Source: Mycobacteriales bacterium
Lineage (GTDB): Bacteria > Actinomycetota > Actinomycetes > Mycobacteriales > QHCD01
Assembly: GCA_036497565.1 (NCBI GenBank)
Contig: DASXJE010000147.1
Location: 39,678 to 103,677 of the forward strand
Reading direction: 5' to 3'
Length of the DNA stretch: 64,000 bases
The notes below the pieces were generated by a model. It saw nothing but the letters and a program-made list of their open reading frames with translations, was not told the DNA's origin and made no database searches. A program made the position numbers and the translations under genes. Below, one piece after another: positions 9,550 to 18,719 of this stretch. The first letter of the stretch is position 1; every line of letters begins with the position of its first letter.

Positions 9550-10410
9550 TCAGGCGAGGCGGTAGACCCGCCGCGCGGTGTCACCGAACACCGCCGCCCG
9601 TTCGGTCTCGGAGAGCTGGCCGGTCAGGTCCTCCGCCGCCGCCATGACCCGGTCGTACGGCGCGGCGAGCGTGCACACCGGCCAATCCGAGCCGAACATC
9701 AACCGCTCCGGGCCGAACGCGTCGAGCACCACGTCGGCGTAGGGGCGCAGGTCGTCGACCGTCCAGGCGCCGCGGTCGGCCTCGGTGACCATCCCGGACA
9801 GCTTGCACACGACGTTGTCCTGCGCGGCCAGCGCCCGGATCCTGGTCTCCCAGGGCTCGCGGTCCCCCGAGGCGATCGGCGGCTTCGACAGGTGGTCGAC
9901 GACGAAGCGAAGATCGGGCTGGTCGATCACGGTGCGCACGGCGGCGGGCAGCTGCCCGGGGAGGGTGAGTAGGTCGTAGACGAGCCCGGCGTCGGCGACG
10001 GCGCCCAGCCCGCGCCGGACTTCGGGCCGGCACAGCCAATCAGGGTCGGGCTCGCCCTGGACCCCGTGCCGGAAACCCACGAGCCGCGCGCCGCCGGTGC
10101 CGGCGCGCAACGCCGTAATCCGATCGCCCACATCGCCCTTGGTCAGGTCCACCCAGCCGACGACGCCGGCGACCACGCCCGGGCCGTCGGCGGTCTCGAG
10201 CAGGTCGGCGGTCTCCTCCGCGATGTCCACGGCCTGCACCACGACGGTCTGCGCGACGCCGGACCGGTCGAGCAGCGGGGTGAGGTCGTCGAGGGCGAAG
10301 GTGCGCCGGATGGGGGCGCAGGCCGGATCGTCGAGCCACGGGTAGTCGCGACGGGTCACGTCCCACAGATGGTGGTGGGCGTCGATCCGCCCGGGCCGCG
10401 CGCCGCTCAC
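9550..10410 (-). CDS. Amidohydrolase, probable L-fuconolactonase
   Basis: A 286-residue metal-dependent hydrolase of the COG3618/amidohydrolase 2 family. The metal-binding start IDAHHHLWD is at residue 8, histidines follow in VDHLSKPP and the aspartate near the end in MFGSDWPVC. Family members open sugar lactones, and context points to L-fucono-lactone to L-fuconate, step 2 of L-fucose breakdown. The GTG start at 10410 overlaps the stop of the aldo/keto reductase gene by 4 bp (GTGA), so the two are translationally coupled. L-rhamnono- or galactarolactone are alternatives, but the neighbouring dehydratase favours fuconate. Confidence 0.85.
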   Translation of the reverse strand: MSGARPGRIDAHHHLWDVTRRDYPWLDDPACAPIRRTFALDDLTPLLDRSGVAQTVVVQAVDIAEETADLLETADGPGVVAGVVGWVDLTKGDVGDRITALRAGTGGARLVGFRHGVQGEPDPDWLCRPEVRRGLGAVADAGLVYDLLTLPGQLPAAVRTVIDQPDLRFVVDHLSKPPIASGDREPWETRIRALAAQDNVVCKLSGMVTEADRGAWTVDDLRPYADVVLDAFGPERLMFGSDWPVCTLAAPYDRVMAAAEDLTGQLSETERAAVFGDTARRVYRLA

Positions 10411-11399
10411 GCCGGCAACAGCCCGTCCGCGATCAGCTCCGCCCACAGGTCGGCGGGCACCGGCGTCGCCAGCGCGGCGGCGTTGGTCTCGAGTTCGGCC
10501 ACCGATCGCACCCCGGTGAGCACCGAGGCGACGGCCGGGTGCCGCAACGGGAACTGCAGCGCCGCGGCGGCCAGCGGCACCCCGTGCCGGCGGCACACGG
10601 CGTCCAGCCGCCGGGCCCGGTCGAGGACCTCCGGCGCGGCCGGGCGGTAGTCGAAGCGGGCGCCGGGGCGCGGATCGGCGAGGATGCCGGAGTTGTAGAC
10701 GCCGCCGACGACGACCGACACGGTGCGCTCGAGGCACAGCGGGAGCAGCTCGGTCAGCCCGGACTGGTCGAGCAGGGTGTAGCGCCCGGCGAGCAGCACG
10801 CAGTCGATGTCCGTCTCGCGCACGAACCGGGCCGGGATCTGCGGGCCGTTCATGCCCACGCCGATCGCCGACACGACGCCTTCGCTGCGGAGCTGGTGCA
10901 GCGCCGGGTAGGCCTCGGTGAGCGCCTGCTCGACGTGGTCGTCGGGGTCGTGGATGTAGACGATGTCGACCCGGTCGAGCCCGAGCCGCTGCAGGCTCTC
11001 CTCGAGGGATCGGCGTACGCCGTCCGCAGTGAAGTCGAAGACCGGCATGGTGTCGCCGGCGACCGCGAAGTCACCGGTGTCGGCGCCGCTCGCCGGTCGG
11101 ATCAGCCGCCCCACCTTGGTGGAGAGCCGGACCCGGCCCGGCGGGAGCCCGGCCAGTGCCGCGCCGGTACGCCGTTCGGCGACGCCGTGGCCGTAGAACG
11201 GCGCCGTGTCGACGTAACTGAGCCCGAGCTCGACGGCCCGACGTACGGTCGCCGTCGCCTCGTCGTCGGTGACCTCGGTGAAGAGGTTCCCGAGCGGTGC
11301 GGTGCCGAGCGAGAGCGCGCTGACCGTGAGGTCGGTGGCGCCGAGCGGGCGCTGCTCGTCGACCCGCCGGCCGGTCGTCTCCGCCACCGTGTCGCTCAC
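10407..11399 (-). CDS. Aldo/keto reductase, probable L-fucose dehydrogenase
   Basis: A 330-residue aldo/keto reductase with the expected catalytic tetrad: Asp and Tyr in YVDTAPFYG, Lys in STKVGR and His in YIHDPDD. It resembles the D-threo-aldose 1-dehydrogenase group, which oxidises L-fucose and related aldoses at C1 with NAD(P)+. In this cluster it would make L-fuconolactone for the downstream lactonase. The GTG start at 11399 overlaps the stop of the upstream hydrolase gene by 4 bp, and its own stop overlaps the lactonase start, giving a tightly coupled three-gene operon. The cofactor preference cannot be read from the sequence. Confidence 0.85.
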   Translation of the reverse strand: MSDTVAETTGRRVDEQRPLGATDLTVSALSLGTAPLGNLFTEVTDDEATATVRRAVELGLSYVDTAPFYGHGVAERRTGAALAGLPPGRVRLSTKVGRLIRPASGADTGDFAVAGDTMPVFDFTADGVRRSLEESLQRLGLDRVDIVYIHDPDDHVEQALTEAYPALHQLRSEGVVSAIGVGMNGPQIPARFVRETDIDCVLLAGRYTLLDQSGLTELLPLCLERTVSVVVGGVYNSGILADPRPGARFDYRPAAPEVLDRARRLDAVCRRHGVPLAAAALQFPLRHPAVASVLTGVRSVAELETNAAALATPVPADLWAELIADGLLPA

Positions 11400-12247
11400 G
11401 CCTGGCCGACCTGCTGCCGCTGGCGGCCGAGACCGTCGACCTCGAGCTCCATGACGTCGCCGGCCCGCAGGTAGGGCTGGTCGGGCATTCCCATCGCGAC
11501 GCCGGCCGGCGTACCGGTGTTCACGACATCGCCCGGGTCGAGCACCATGAACTGGCTGAGGTACCAGATCACGTAGTCGACCGCGAAGATCATGTCCTTG
11601 GTGGTGCCGTCCTGCCGCGTCTCGCCGTTGACCGACAGCCGCAGGCCGAGCGCCTGCGGGTCGGGAACCTCGTCGGCGGGGACCAGCCACGGCCCGAGCG
11701 GGTTGAAGGTCTCGCACGACTTGCCCTTGACCCACTGCCCGCCGCGCTCGAGCTGGAAGGCCCGCTCGGAGACGTCGTTGCTGATGGCGTAGCCGGCGAT
11801 GACGGCCCGGGCGGCCTCCGGCGACTCGAGGTAGCGGGCGGGCGCGCCGATGACCACGGCGAGCTCGACCTCCCAGTCGGTCTTGACGCTCCCCCGCGGG
11901 ATCAGCACCTCGTCGTAGGGGCCGATGACCGTGTTGCTCGCCTTCGTGAACACCACCGGCTCGCCGGGGATGTCGGCGTGCGTCTCCGCGGCGTGGTCGC
12001 GGTAGTTGAGGCCGATGCAGACGACCTTGCCCGGGCGCGACATCGGTGCCCCGACGCGGAGCCCGTCGGTCTGCGCGGCCGGCAGGTCACCGGCCCCGAC
12101 GGCCGCCCGGATCCGGTCGAGACCGCCGTCCCTGATAAAAGCCGGGTCGATGTCGGCGGTGACCGGCCGTAGGTCGAGCAGCCGGCCGTCGTCGGTGCGT
12201 ACGACCGGCGTCTCCCGGCCCGGATCCCCGAACCTCATGAACTGCAC
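11396..12247 (-). CDS. Fumarylacetoacetate hydrolase family, probable 2,4-diketo-3-deoxy-L-fuconate hydrolase
   Basis: A 283-residue FAH-fold protein. The metal-binding core is visible: [12 protein letters not shown], an acidic pair in [11 protein letters not shown], and the [10 protein letters not shown] segment; the C-terminal part ends in the usual NTGTPAGV motif. In the L-fucose pathway this enzyme cleaves 2,4-diketo-3-deoxy-L-fuconate to pyruvate and L-lactate, the last step. The start is GTG 12247, with AAGGAG about 6 nt upstream; an ATG three codons in (12238) is the alternative. It is the first gene of the minus-strand arm, divergent from the fuconate dehydratase gene. Confidence 0.85.
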   Translation of the reverse strand: MQFMRFGDPGRETPVVRTDDGRLLDLRPVTADIDPAFIRDGGLDRIRAAVGAGDLPAAQTDGLRVGAPMSRPGKVVCIGLNYRDHAAETHADIPGEPVVFTKASNTVIGPYDEVLIPRGSVKTDWEVELAVVIGAPARYLESPEAARAVIAGYAISNDVSERAFQLERGGQWVKGKSCETFNPLGPWLVPADEVPDPQALGLRLSVNGETRQDGTTKDMIFAVDYVIWYLSQFMVLDPGDVVNTGTPAGVAMGMPDQPYLRAGDVMELEVDGLGRQRQQVGQA

Positions 12248-12327
12248 GTCGCTCTCCTTCTCCTCGGATGACCGTGCCCGAGGCTACCGGCCGGCCCGCC
12301 CCCGCCACCTCTCGGCGCCGGTCGGCT

Positions 12328-12335
12328 GGTATACC
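12328..12335. promoter_or_regulatory. GGTATACC palindrome, candidate GntR-family operator
   Basis: A perfect 8-bp palindrome, GGTATACC, lies in the 137-bp region between the divergent arms of the fucose cluster. UxuR/ExuR-type GntR regulators of sugar-acid catabolism bind TTGGTATACCAA-like sites, so this is a plausible operator for both arms. The flanks here are not symmetrical beyond the core. No regulator gene is encoded beside the cluster. Confidence 0.45.
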
Positions 12336-12384
12336 TGCCTGCACCGAATCACGGCTCGAAGGACCCGGCCCCCGGGAGCTGCCT

Positions 12385-13689
12385 GTGCCCTCGCGCGTCA
12401 CCGCGCTGGAGACGACCGACATCCGTTTCCCGACCTCCCGCGATCTGGACGGGTCGGACGCGATGAACCCCGACCCCGACTACTCCGCGGCCTACGTCGT
12501 CCTGCACACCGACGACCCGGCCGGGCTCGCCGGGCACGGTTTCGCGTTCACCATCGGCCGTGGCAACGACGTGGTCGTGGCCGCGATCGAGGTGCTGCGC
12601 GACCACCTGGTCGGCCTGTCGGTCGAGGAGATGGTGGCCGACATGGGCGCCTTCGCCCGCCGGCTCACCCATGACAGCCCGCTGCGCTGGCTGGGCCCGG
12701 AGAAGGGCGTCATGCACATGGCGATCGCCGCGGTCGTCAACGCGGCGTGGGACCTCTACGCCCGCCGCGAGGGCAAGCCGCTGTGGAAGCTGCTGGCCGA
12801 TCTGAGCCCGCAGCAGGTCGTCGACCTCGTCGACTTCCGCTACCTGTCCGACGCCCTCCCCCCGCAACGCGCGTTGGACATCCTGCAGGCGGCCGAGCCC
12901 GGAAAGGCCGACCGCGAGCACCGGCTTCGGGGCGAGGGATATCCGGCGTACACCACGAGTCCCGGCTGGCTCGGCTACGACGACGCCAAGCTCGCCCGGC
13001 TGGCCCGGGAGGCCGTCGACCAGGGCTTCACCCAGATCAAGCTCAAGGTGGGCGCCGACCTCGACGATGACATCCGCCGGCTGCGGACGGCCCGGGCGGT
13101 GGTCGGCGACAAGGTCCGCATCGCGGTCGACGCCAACCAGCGGTGGGACGTCGCCGACGCGATCGCCTGGATGCGCCGGCTGGCCGAGTTCGACCCGTGG
13201 TGGATCGAGGAACCGACCAGCCCGGACGACATCCTCGGCCACGCCGCCATCCGGCGGGGCATCGCCCCGATCCGCGTCGCCACCGGTGAGCACGTGCAGA
13301 ACCGCGTCGTCTTCAAGCAGCTCATGCAGGCCGAGGCGATCGACGTCTGCCAGATCGACGCGGCACGGGTCGGCGGCGTCAACGAGAACATCGCGATCCT
13401 GCTGCTGGCCACGGCCTTCGGCATCCCGGTCTGCCCGCACGCGGGCGGCGTCGGGCTGTGTGAGCTGGTGCAGCACCTCTCGATGTTCGACTTCGTCGCG
13501 GTCAGCACGACCATGCAGGACCGGGCGATCGAATACGTCGACCACCTGCACGAGCACTTCGTCGACCCGGTGACGGTCACCGACGCGCGCTTCCACGTGC
13601 CGACCGCACCCGGCTTCTCCGCGCAGATCCGCCCCGAATCCCTTGCCGAATACCAGTTCCCGGATGGTCCAGTGTGGAAAGAGGCATGA
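12385..13689 (+). CDS. fucD: L-fuconate dehydratase (enolase superfamily)
   Basis: A 434-residue mandelate-racemase-type enolase superfamily enzyme that removes water from L-fuconate to give 2-keto-3-deoxy-L-fuconate. It resembles the human ENOSF1 / Xanthomonas fuconate dehydratase group along its length: the RFPTS start, [21 protein letters not shown], the catalytic IKLKVG lysine pair, metal ligands in [16 protein letters not shown] and TGEHVQNR, and [14 protein letters not shown]. The GTG at 12385 is chosen because GGGAG lies 6 nt upstream and the protein then begins where the family does. Its stop overlaps the SDR start by 4 bp (ATGA). Confidence 0.93.
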   Translation: MPSRVTALETTDIRFPTSRDLDGSDAMNPDPDYSAAYVVLHTDDPAGLAGHGFAFTIGRGNDVVVAAIEVLRDHLVGLSVEEMVADMGAFARRLTHDSPLRWLGPEKGVMHMAIAAVVNAAWDLYARREGKPLWKLLADLSPQQVVDLVDFRYLSDALPPQRALDILQAAEPGKADREHRLRGEGYPAYTTSPGWLGYDDAKLARLAREAVDQGFTQIKLKVGADLDDDIRRLRTARAVVGDKVRIAVDANQRWDVADAIAWMRRLAEFDPWWIEEPTSPDDILGHAAIRRGIAPIRVATGEHVQNRVVFKQLMQAEAIDVCQIDAARVGGVNENIAILLLATAFGIPVCPHAGGVGLCELVQHLSMFDFVAVSTTMQDRAIEYVDHLHEHFVDPVTVTDARFHVPTAPGFSAQIRPESLAEYQFPDGPVWKEA

Positions 13690-14435
13690 ACGACTTCGAG
13701 GGTCTGGCCGCGATAGTGACCGGTGGCGGATCCGGGATCGGGCTGGCGACCGCGTCGCTGCTGGCCGAGCGGGGCGCTGAGGTGGCCGTGCTCGACGTCG
13801 ACCCGTCACCGGCGCCCAAACCGCTGCTGGGCTTCCCCGCCGACGTCACCGACGACGCCTCCGTGCGGGCGGCGGTCGATGAGGCCGTGACCGCGCTCGG
13901 CCGGCTCGACGTCGTCGTCAACAACGCCGGCATCGGCGCGCAGGGAACGGTCGAGGACAACAGCGACGACGAGTGGCACCGGGTCTTCGACGTCAACGTG
14001 GTGGGCATGGTGCGCGTCGCCCGGGCCGCGCTCCCCCACCTACGCCGGTCCGCGCACCCCGCGATCGTCAACACCTGCTCTGTCGCGGCCACCGCGGGCC
14101 TCCCGCAGCGGGCGCTCTACTCGGCCAGCAAGGGCGCGGTGCAGTCGCTCACCATGGCGATGTCCGCAGACCTCGCGCGCGACGGTGTGCGGGTCAACTG
14201 CGTCAACCCGGGCACCGTCGACACCCCGTGGGTGGGTCGCCTGCTCGACGCGGCGGCGGATCCGGCCGGCGAGCGGGCCGCGCTCGAAGCCCGCCAGCCG
14301 ATCGGCCGGCTGGTCTCCGCCGACGAGGTCGCCCAGGCGATCGCCTACCTCGCGAGCCCGCTCTCGGCGTCGACCACCGGTACGGCGCTGGCCGTCGACG
14401 GCGGCATGCAGGGTCTGCGGCTGCGCCCCGCGTAG
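13686..14435 (+). CDS. SDR oxidoreductase, probable 2-keto-3-deoxy-L-fuconate dehydrogenase
   Basis: A 249-residue classical short-chain dehydrogenase: cofactor loop GGGSGIG at residues 14-20, NNAG near residue 81, catalytic Ser in CSVAATAG and the Tyr/Lys pair in YSASK. In this cluster it would oxidise 2-keto-3-deoxy-L-fuconate at C4 to the 2,4-diketo compound. The aspartate in VLDVD after strand 2 suggests NAD+. The ATG at 13686 shares ATGA with the stop of the dehydratase gene. It converges on rny with two bases between the stops. Confidence 0.88.
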   Translation: MNDFEGLAAIVTGGGSGIGLATASLLAERGAEVAVLDVDPSPAPKPLLGFPADVTDDASVRAAVDEAVTALGRLDVVVNNAGIGAQGTVEDNSDDEWHRVFDVNVVGMVRVARAALPHLRRSAHPAIVNTCSVAATAGLPQRALYSASKGAVQSLTMAMSADLARDGVRVNCVNPGTVDTPWVGRLLDAAADPAGERAALEARQPIGRLVSADEVAQAIAYLASPLSASTTGTALAVDGGMQGLRLRPA

Positions 14436-14437
14436 CC

Positions 14438-16240
14438 TCAGCGGGCGATCTCGGTGGCCCGGGATTCCCGGACGACCGTCACCCGGATCTGGCCCGGGTA
14501 GGTCAGATCGGCTTCGATCTGCTTCGCCACGTCGCGGGCCAGCATCTGGGCCCCGAGGTCGTCGACCTCCTCGGGCGAGACCATCACCCGCACCTCGCGG
14601 CCAGCCTGCATGGCGAAGACCTTCTCCACCCCGGGCCGGCTGCCGGCGATCTGCTCGATCTGCTCGAGCCGGTGGACGTAGGACTCGAGGCTCTCCCGGC
14701 GGGCACCGGGGCGCCCGCCGGAGCAGGCATCGGCGGCCTGGGTGAGTACCGCCTCGATCGTCTGTGGGGCGACCTCGTTGTGGTGCGCCTCGATCGCATG
14801 GACGACGTCGGGGTGCTCGCCGTACTTGCGGGCCAGCTCGGCGCCGATGATGGCGTGGCTGCCGGAGACCTCGTGGGTCAGCGCCTTGCCGATGTCGTGC
14901 AGGAACGCCGCCCGGGTCAGCAGGGCGGTGGGCATGTGCAGCTCGGCGGCCATGATCCCGGCGATGTGCGCCGTCTCGATCAGGTGGGCGAGCACGTTCT
15001 GGCCGTAGGAGGTGCGGTAACGCAGCCGGCCCAACAGGGCGATCAGCTCCGGGTGGATCTCGCCGACACCCACCTCGAGAACGGCCTCTTCCCCGGCGCG
15101 GAGGCACAGCGCGTCGATCTCGACCTTGCTCTGCTCGTAGACCTCCTCGATCCGGTGCGGATGGATCCGGCCGTCGAGGATGAGCTTCTCCAGGGTGAGC
15201 CGGCCGATCTCGCGGCGTACCGGGTCGAAGCAGGACAGCAGCACGGCTTCGGGGGTGTCGTCGATGATCACGTTGACGCCGGTGACCGATTCGAACGCCC
15301 GGATATTGCGGCCCTCGCGGCCGATGATGCGGCCCTTCATCTCATCGGCCGGCAGGTGCATGACGCTGACCACGCTCTCCGCGGTCTGGTCGCTGGCGAT
15401 GCGCTGGATGGCGTCGGTGACGATCTGGCGGGCCCGCTGCTCCGCGGTCGCGGTGGCCGCCGCCTCCGCGTCGCGGACGACGATCGCGGACTCCCGGCGT
15501 ACCTGCGACTCCAGCACCGTGAGGAGCTCGGCCTTGGCGTCGGCTGCGGTCAGCCCGGCGGCGCGTTCGAGCGCCCGCTGGTAGTCGGCGTCGAACTCCT
15601 CCAGCTCGCTCTCCCGGACGTCGAGCGCATGCTGCGTGTCGATCAGCTCCCGGTCACGCTGGTCCAGCCGGGCCCGGTCCTCGTCGAGCCGGGCCTCGCG
15701 CTCGACCACCCGCTGCTCGCGGCGTTCGGCGTCGGCGAGTGCCGCCCGGGCCGTCTCGGTGATCCGCTCGGCCTCCCGCTGTGCGTCCTGCTCGGCCCGG
15801 TGCCGGGCCCGTTGCACCACAGCAGTCGCGTCGAGGTCGGCCTGTCGGCGCAGGTTGTCGGTCTCGACCGCGAGCGCGTGCCGGGCTTCGTCGGCCTCCT
15901 GGGCGACGGTCCGCCGGACCGAGGCGGCCTCCGCCTCCGCCCGACGCCGTGCGGTCGCAGCGGACGACTCCGCCTCGGCACGGGCGGTAGCGATGATGCG
16001 GGCGGCCTCCTCCGACGCGTCCTCGCCGGCCGCGTGGTCGGCAGCCGCGGTGGCAACAGGGTCGACCGGACTCGTGGACGCCTCGGGCGGGTGCTGCGGG
16101 GTGGTTTCCGCCGGGGACTGGGTGCGACCGGCGATGGCCTTGGCCCGACTGGTCACCACCACCACGCGAATCAAGACGACGACACCGACGAGGACGACGC
16201 CAAGAAGCACCACGATGAGCGCCTGGAGGAGACCTGACAC
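14438..16240 (-). CDS. rny: Ribonuclease Y
   Basis: A 600-residue membrane-anchored endoribonuclease that starts bulk mRNA decay. Order of parts: one N-terminal transmembrane helix (residues 4-28), a long coiled coil rich in Ala, Glu and Arg (about 60-285), a KH RNA-binding domain with GRIIGREGRNI (about 300), then an HD phosphohydrolase domain with FLHDIGKA (about 450). The N-terminal 60 residues are longer and more Pro/Thr-rich than in Bacillus. The GTG at 16240 is chosen because AGAGGAGG lies 5 nt upstream and the helix then starts at once. A long untranslated leader is likely. Mycobacteria lack this gene, so it marks a difference within the otherwise conserved block. Confidence 0.95.
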   Translation of the reverse strand: MSGLLQALIVVLLGVVLVGVVVLIRVVVVTSRAKAIAGRTQSPAETTPQHPPEASTSPVDPVATAAADHAAGEDASEEAARIIATARAEAESSAATARRRAEAEAASVRRTVAQEADEARHALAVETDNLRRQADLDATAVVQRARHRAEQDAQREAERITETARAALADAERREQRVVEREARLDEDRARLDQRDRELIDTQHALDVRESELEEFDADYQRALERAAGLTAADAKAELLTVLESQVRRESAIVVRDAEAAATATAEQRARQIVTDAIQRIASDQTAESVVSVMHLPADEMKGRIIGREGRNIRAFESVTGVNVIIDDTPEAVLLSCFDPVRREIGRLTLEKLILDGRIHPHRIEEVYEQSKVEIDALCLRAGEEAVLEVGVGEIHPELIALLGRLRYRTSYGQNVLAHLIETAHIAGIMAAELHMPTALLTRAAFLHDIGKALTHEVSGSHAIIGAELARKYGEHPDVVHAIEAHHNEVAPQTIEAVLTQAADACSGGRPGARRESLESYVHRLEQIEQIAGSRPGVEKVFAMQAGREVRVMVSPEEVDDLGAQMLARDVAKQIEADLTYPGQIRVTVVRESRATEIAR

Positions 16241-16263
16241 GTCAACCTCCTCTGTCGGCTTCC

Positions 16264-16283
16264 CACCGTGCGTGCGCACGGTG
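16264..16283. repeat. Perfect inverted repeat just upstream of rny
   Basis: CACCGTGCG and CGCACGGTG form 9-bp perfect arms separated by two bases (TG). The site lies 24 bp before the rny start codon, next to its ribosome-binding site. The 2-nt gap is too tight for an RNA hairpin loop without losing pairs, so a protein-binding site is at least as likely as a hairpin that masks translation. Confidence 0.6.
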
Positions 16284-16528
16284 CTGCGGTACGAGGAGTC
16301 ACCGACGCCGACGCACTGCGGGCGCCGGTCACCTGCCCCGGCGGCTCGTCGGCCACGACACCCGCGCCCGGAGGGCGCGACACACAGACCCCGCAGATAC
16401 GGGAACACGCCCAACCCTGGGCGGTGAGAACGGTCAACCTAGATGGTGTACCTAGGCGGTGTCGGTCGGACTGCTCTATATGGGCGTATCGGACACATGC
16501 AGTGGCAGGGTTAACTCCTCGTACTCTG

Positions 16529-16557
16529 AGGCTAAATCCGGCCCTGGGGACGGTCAA
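16529..16557 (-). promoter_or_regulatory. Predicted promoter for rny
   Basis: On the minus strand TTGACC (16557-16552) is followed after exactly 17 bp by TAGCCT (16534-16529), a good match to an actinobacterial housekeeping promoter. Transcription would begin near 16522, giving rny a leader of about 280 nt. Confidence 0.5.
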
Positions 16558-16604
16558 GCTGAGGACCGGCCCGCCGGTCTCCGACACGCCAGGTCTGGCG
16601 ACGG

Positions 16605-17240
16605 CTACGGACCGTCGCCGAGCGAGAGATCGACCGCCTCCGCCGCGTCGGGGTCGCCGCGGCCCGCGAGGTCATCGATCTGACTCCCCCGCGCCGTCAG
16701 CTCCTCCCGGACCACGCGATAGGCGAGGCCCGCGGGATAGCCCTTGCGGGCGAGCAGTCCCAGCAGCCGACGCTGGCGCGTGACCGGATCGAGCCGGGCG
16801 TCGCCGCTGCCGGCCAGCCGGCGGCGGACGAGGGCCCGAGCGGTCTGCTCCTCGGTGTCCGGGTCGAGCTCCCCCACCGCCTCCGCCGTCGTCTCGGGGT
16901 CGACCCCGCGGTGCCGCAGCTCCGCGCTCAGCGCCCGGCCGGCCAGCCCGCGACCGTGGTGCCGCGAGCTCACCCAGGAGCGGGCGAAGGTGGCATCGTC
17001 GATCAGTCCGACCTCGCCCAACCGGGCGAGCACCCGGCCCGCAGCCTCGTCGGGGACGCCACGTCGGGACAGCGCGTCCGCGAGCTGGGCCCGGGTGCGC
17101 GGCCCCTGGGTCAGCAGGCGCAGACAGATGGTCCTTGCCACCGACTCCGGATCGGCCGGCGGGCCGGTGCCGCGATCGTCGGTACGGTCGTCGGCCCGGT
17201 CCGACCGCGAGGAACGACGGGTCGCACGCCGGGTGCTCAT
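16605..17240 (-). CDS. recX: Recombination regulatory protein RecX
   Basis: A 211-residue, Arg-rich helical protein of three tandem three-helix repeats, with family words such as RRGVP, GLIDDATFA and ELRHRGVD. RecX binds RecA filaments and limits their activity. The N-terminal 45 residues are charged and poorly conserved. The ATG at 17240 is chosen because it lies 4 bp after the recA stop and gives a normal-length protein; longer frames run into recA. The tight spacing indicates co-transcription with recA and so SOS control. Confidence 0.9.
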   Translation of the reverse strand: MSTRRATRRSSRSDRADDRTDDRGTGPPADPESVARTICLRLLTQGPRTRAQLADALSRRGVPDEAAGRVLARLGEVGLIDDATFARSWVSSRHHGRGLAGRALSAELRHRGVDPETTAEAVGELDPDTEEQTARALVRRRLAGSGDARLDPVTRQRRLLGLLARKGYPAGLAYRVVREELTARGSQIDDLAGRGDPDAAEAVDLSLGDGP

Positions 17241-17244
17241 CCGA

Positions 17245-18294
17245 TCAGAAGTCGACCGGTGCCGGTGCCGGCGTCTCCGCGCCGGCCTCGGCATCCAGCT
17301 GGGCGCCGATCCCCATCTTCTCCTTGATCTTTTTCTCGATCTCGTCGGCGAGATCGGGGTTGTCCCGCAGGAACGCCCGCGAATTCTCCTTGCCCTGCCC
17401 GAGCTGGTCGCCGTCGTAGGTGTACCAGGCACCGGACTTGCGGACGATCGACTGCTCGACGCCGACGTCGAGCAGCGAGCCTTCCCGGCTGATCCCGACG
17501 CCGTAGACGATGTCGAACTCGGCCTGCTTGAACGGCGGGGCCACCTTGTTCTTGACCACCTTGACCCGGGTCCGGTTGGCCACGGCCTCGCCGCCGTCCT
17601 TGAGCGTCTCGATCCGGCGTACGTCGAGCCGCACCGAGGAGTAGAACTTCAGCGCCCGCCCGCCGGAGGTGGTCTCGGGCGAGCCGAACATCACGCCGAT
17701 CTTCTCCCGGAGCTGGTTGATGAAGATCGCCGTGGTGTTGGAGGTGTTGAGCCCACCGGTCATCTTGCGCAGCGCCTGGCTCATCAGCCGGGCCTGCAGG
17801 CCGACGTGGGAGTCGCCCATCTCACCCTCGATCTCCGCGCGGGGGACGAGCGCGGCCACCGAGTCGATCACCACGATGTCGAGCGCGCCGGAGCGCACCA
17901 GCATGTCGGCGATCTCCAGCGCCTGCTCGCCGGTGTCCGGCTGGGACACCAGCAGGGCATCGGTGTCGACGCCGAGCGCCTTCGCGTATTCCGGGTCGAG
18001 CGCGTGCTCGGCGTCGATGAAGGCCGCGATCCCGCCGGCCGCCTGCGCATTGGCGACCGCGTGCAGGGCGACGGTCGTCTTACCCGAGGACTCCGGGCCA
18101 TAGATCTCGACCACCCGCCCGCGCGGGAGGCCGCCGATGCCGAGCGCGGCGTCGAGGGCGATCGATCCCGTCGGGATGACCTGTATCGGAGCGCGGGTCT
18201 CGTCGCCGAGCCGCATCACCGAGCCCCGGCCGAACTGCTTGTCGATCTGGGCGAGCGCGACGTCAAGGGCCTTCTCGCGGTCCAGTCCTGCCAT
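17245..18294 (-). CDS. recA: Recombinase RecA
   Basis: A 349-residue RecA: P-loop GPESSGKT at residues 66-73, Walker B region VVIDSVAAL, the L1/L2 loop segments ([18 protein letters not shown]) and a C-terminal acidic/Ala-rich tail. It forms filaments on single-stranded DNA for strand exchange and LexA cleavage. There is no intein, unlike recA of Mycobacterium tuberculosis. The ATG at 18294 ([10 protein letters not shown]) is chosen over a longer frame from 18351 because the family starts here and GAGGTGG precedes it. A LexA-type box lies 140 bp upstream. Confidence 0.98.
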   Translation of the reverse strand: MAGLDREKALDVALAQIDKQFGRGSVMRLGDETRAPIQVIPTGSIALDAALGIGGLPRGRVVEIYGPESSGKTTVALHAVANAQAAGGIAAFIDAEHALDPEYAKALGVDTDALLVSQPDTGEQALEIADMLVRSGALDIVVIDSVAALVPRAEIEGEMGDSHVGLQARLMSQALRKMTGGLNTSNTTAIFINQLREKIGVMFGSPETTSGGRALKFYSSVRLDVRRIETLKDGGEAVANRTRVKVVKNKVAPPFKQAEFDIVYGVGISREGSLLDVGVEQSIVRKSGAWYTYDGDQLGQGKENSRAFLRDNPDLADEIEKKIKEKMGIGAQLDAEAGAETPAPAPVDF

Positions 18295-18434
18295 GAGGTC
18301 CACCTCTTCGTCGGCGGCCCGCGCTGGGCGGCACCGCGCCGTTTCTGTCATCGGTGACGCTAGAGCCGGCCTCCGACAAAAGGCGCCGGCCGAGCCAACC
18401 TGTGGATCACCGTGGTGTCTGGGGACAGCCTAGG

Positions 18435-18448
18435 CGAACAGGTGTTCG
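18435..18448. promoter_or_regulatory. LexA (SOS) box upstream of recA
   Basis: CGAACAGGTGTTCG matches the actinobacterial/Bacillus-type SOS box (GAAC-N4-GTTC), with fully palindromic 6-base arms. It lies 140 bp before the recA start codon and downstream of the DUF3046 gene, so repression would act on recA-recX. The matching repressor, lexA, is at the start of the window. Confidence 0.85.
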
Positions 18449-18524
18449 ATCGCGGCGGCCGACACGCCGGGTGGCGCGATCCATGCCGGAGCGGATCCGA
18501 CGACCGCCCGGGGAGAGCGAGCGA

Positions 18525-18719
18525 CTACCGCTCCCGCGCCGGCAGGCCGAACTCGTCGCACACGGCGCGCCAGACCGCCTTGGTGTCGACCCCGGCCTCG
18601 AGCGCCTCCGTCGCGGTGCGCCCGCCCAGGCCGGCCATCACATGGTCGCGGGCCAGCGAGTCGGCGTAACTCTCGCCGAAGTGGCTGCGCATCCGCGCCC
18701 AGAAGTCGGTCAGCCGCAC
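18525..18719 (-). CDS. DUF3046 family small protein
   Basis: A 64-residue protein (starting VRLTDFWARM, with GGRTATEAL in the middle) of the DUF3046 family, found just upstream of recA in many actinobacteria, including Rv2738c of M. tuberculosis. The function is unknown. It is largely helical, with no cysteine pair or membrane segment. The GTG at 18719 is chosen to match the family length; a longer frame from 18794 adds a non-conserved, Pro-rich extension. No clear Shine-Dalgarno is seen. The LexA box lies after its stop, so it is probably not SOS-controlled. Confidence 0.88.
   Translation of the reverse strand: MRLTDFWARMRSHFGESYADSLARDHVMAGLGGRTATEALEAGVDTKAVWRAVCDEFGLPARER

Larger units (their letters stand above)
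16241..16604. other. 364-bp gene-free stretch upstream of rny
   Basis: No credible protein, tRNA or rRNA gene is seen. It lies between the rny start and the recX stop, both on the minus strand. It holds a promoter-like pair on the minus strand at 16529-16557, a patch with several A/T-rich words at about 16430-16540, and an 18-20 bp palindrome close to the rny ribosome-binding site. The stretch is best read as promoter plus a long rny leader. Confidence 0.6.

Noticed and set aside
13973..16237. 754-codon plus-strand frame over rny
   Set aside because: Antisense shadow caused by high GC; rny has clear KH and HD motifs on the minus strand.
16241..16604. tRNA or small stable RNA gene
   Set aside because: No cloverleaf or known RNA motif could be recognised; promoter plus leader explains it better, though a regulatory RNA cannot be excluded.
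17245..18294. Intein in recA
   Set aside because: The recA frame is of normal length (349 codons) with no insertion at the P-loop or elsewhere.
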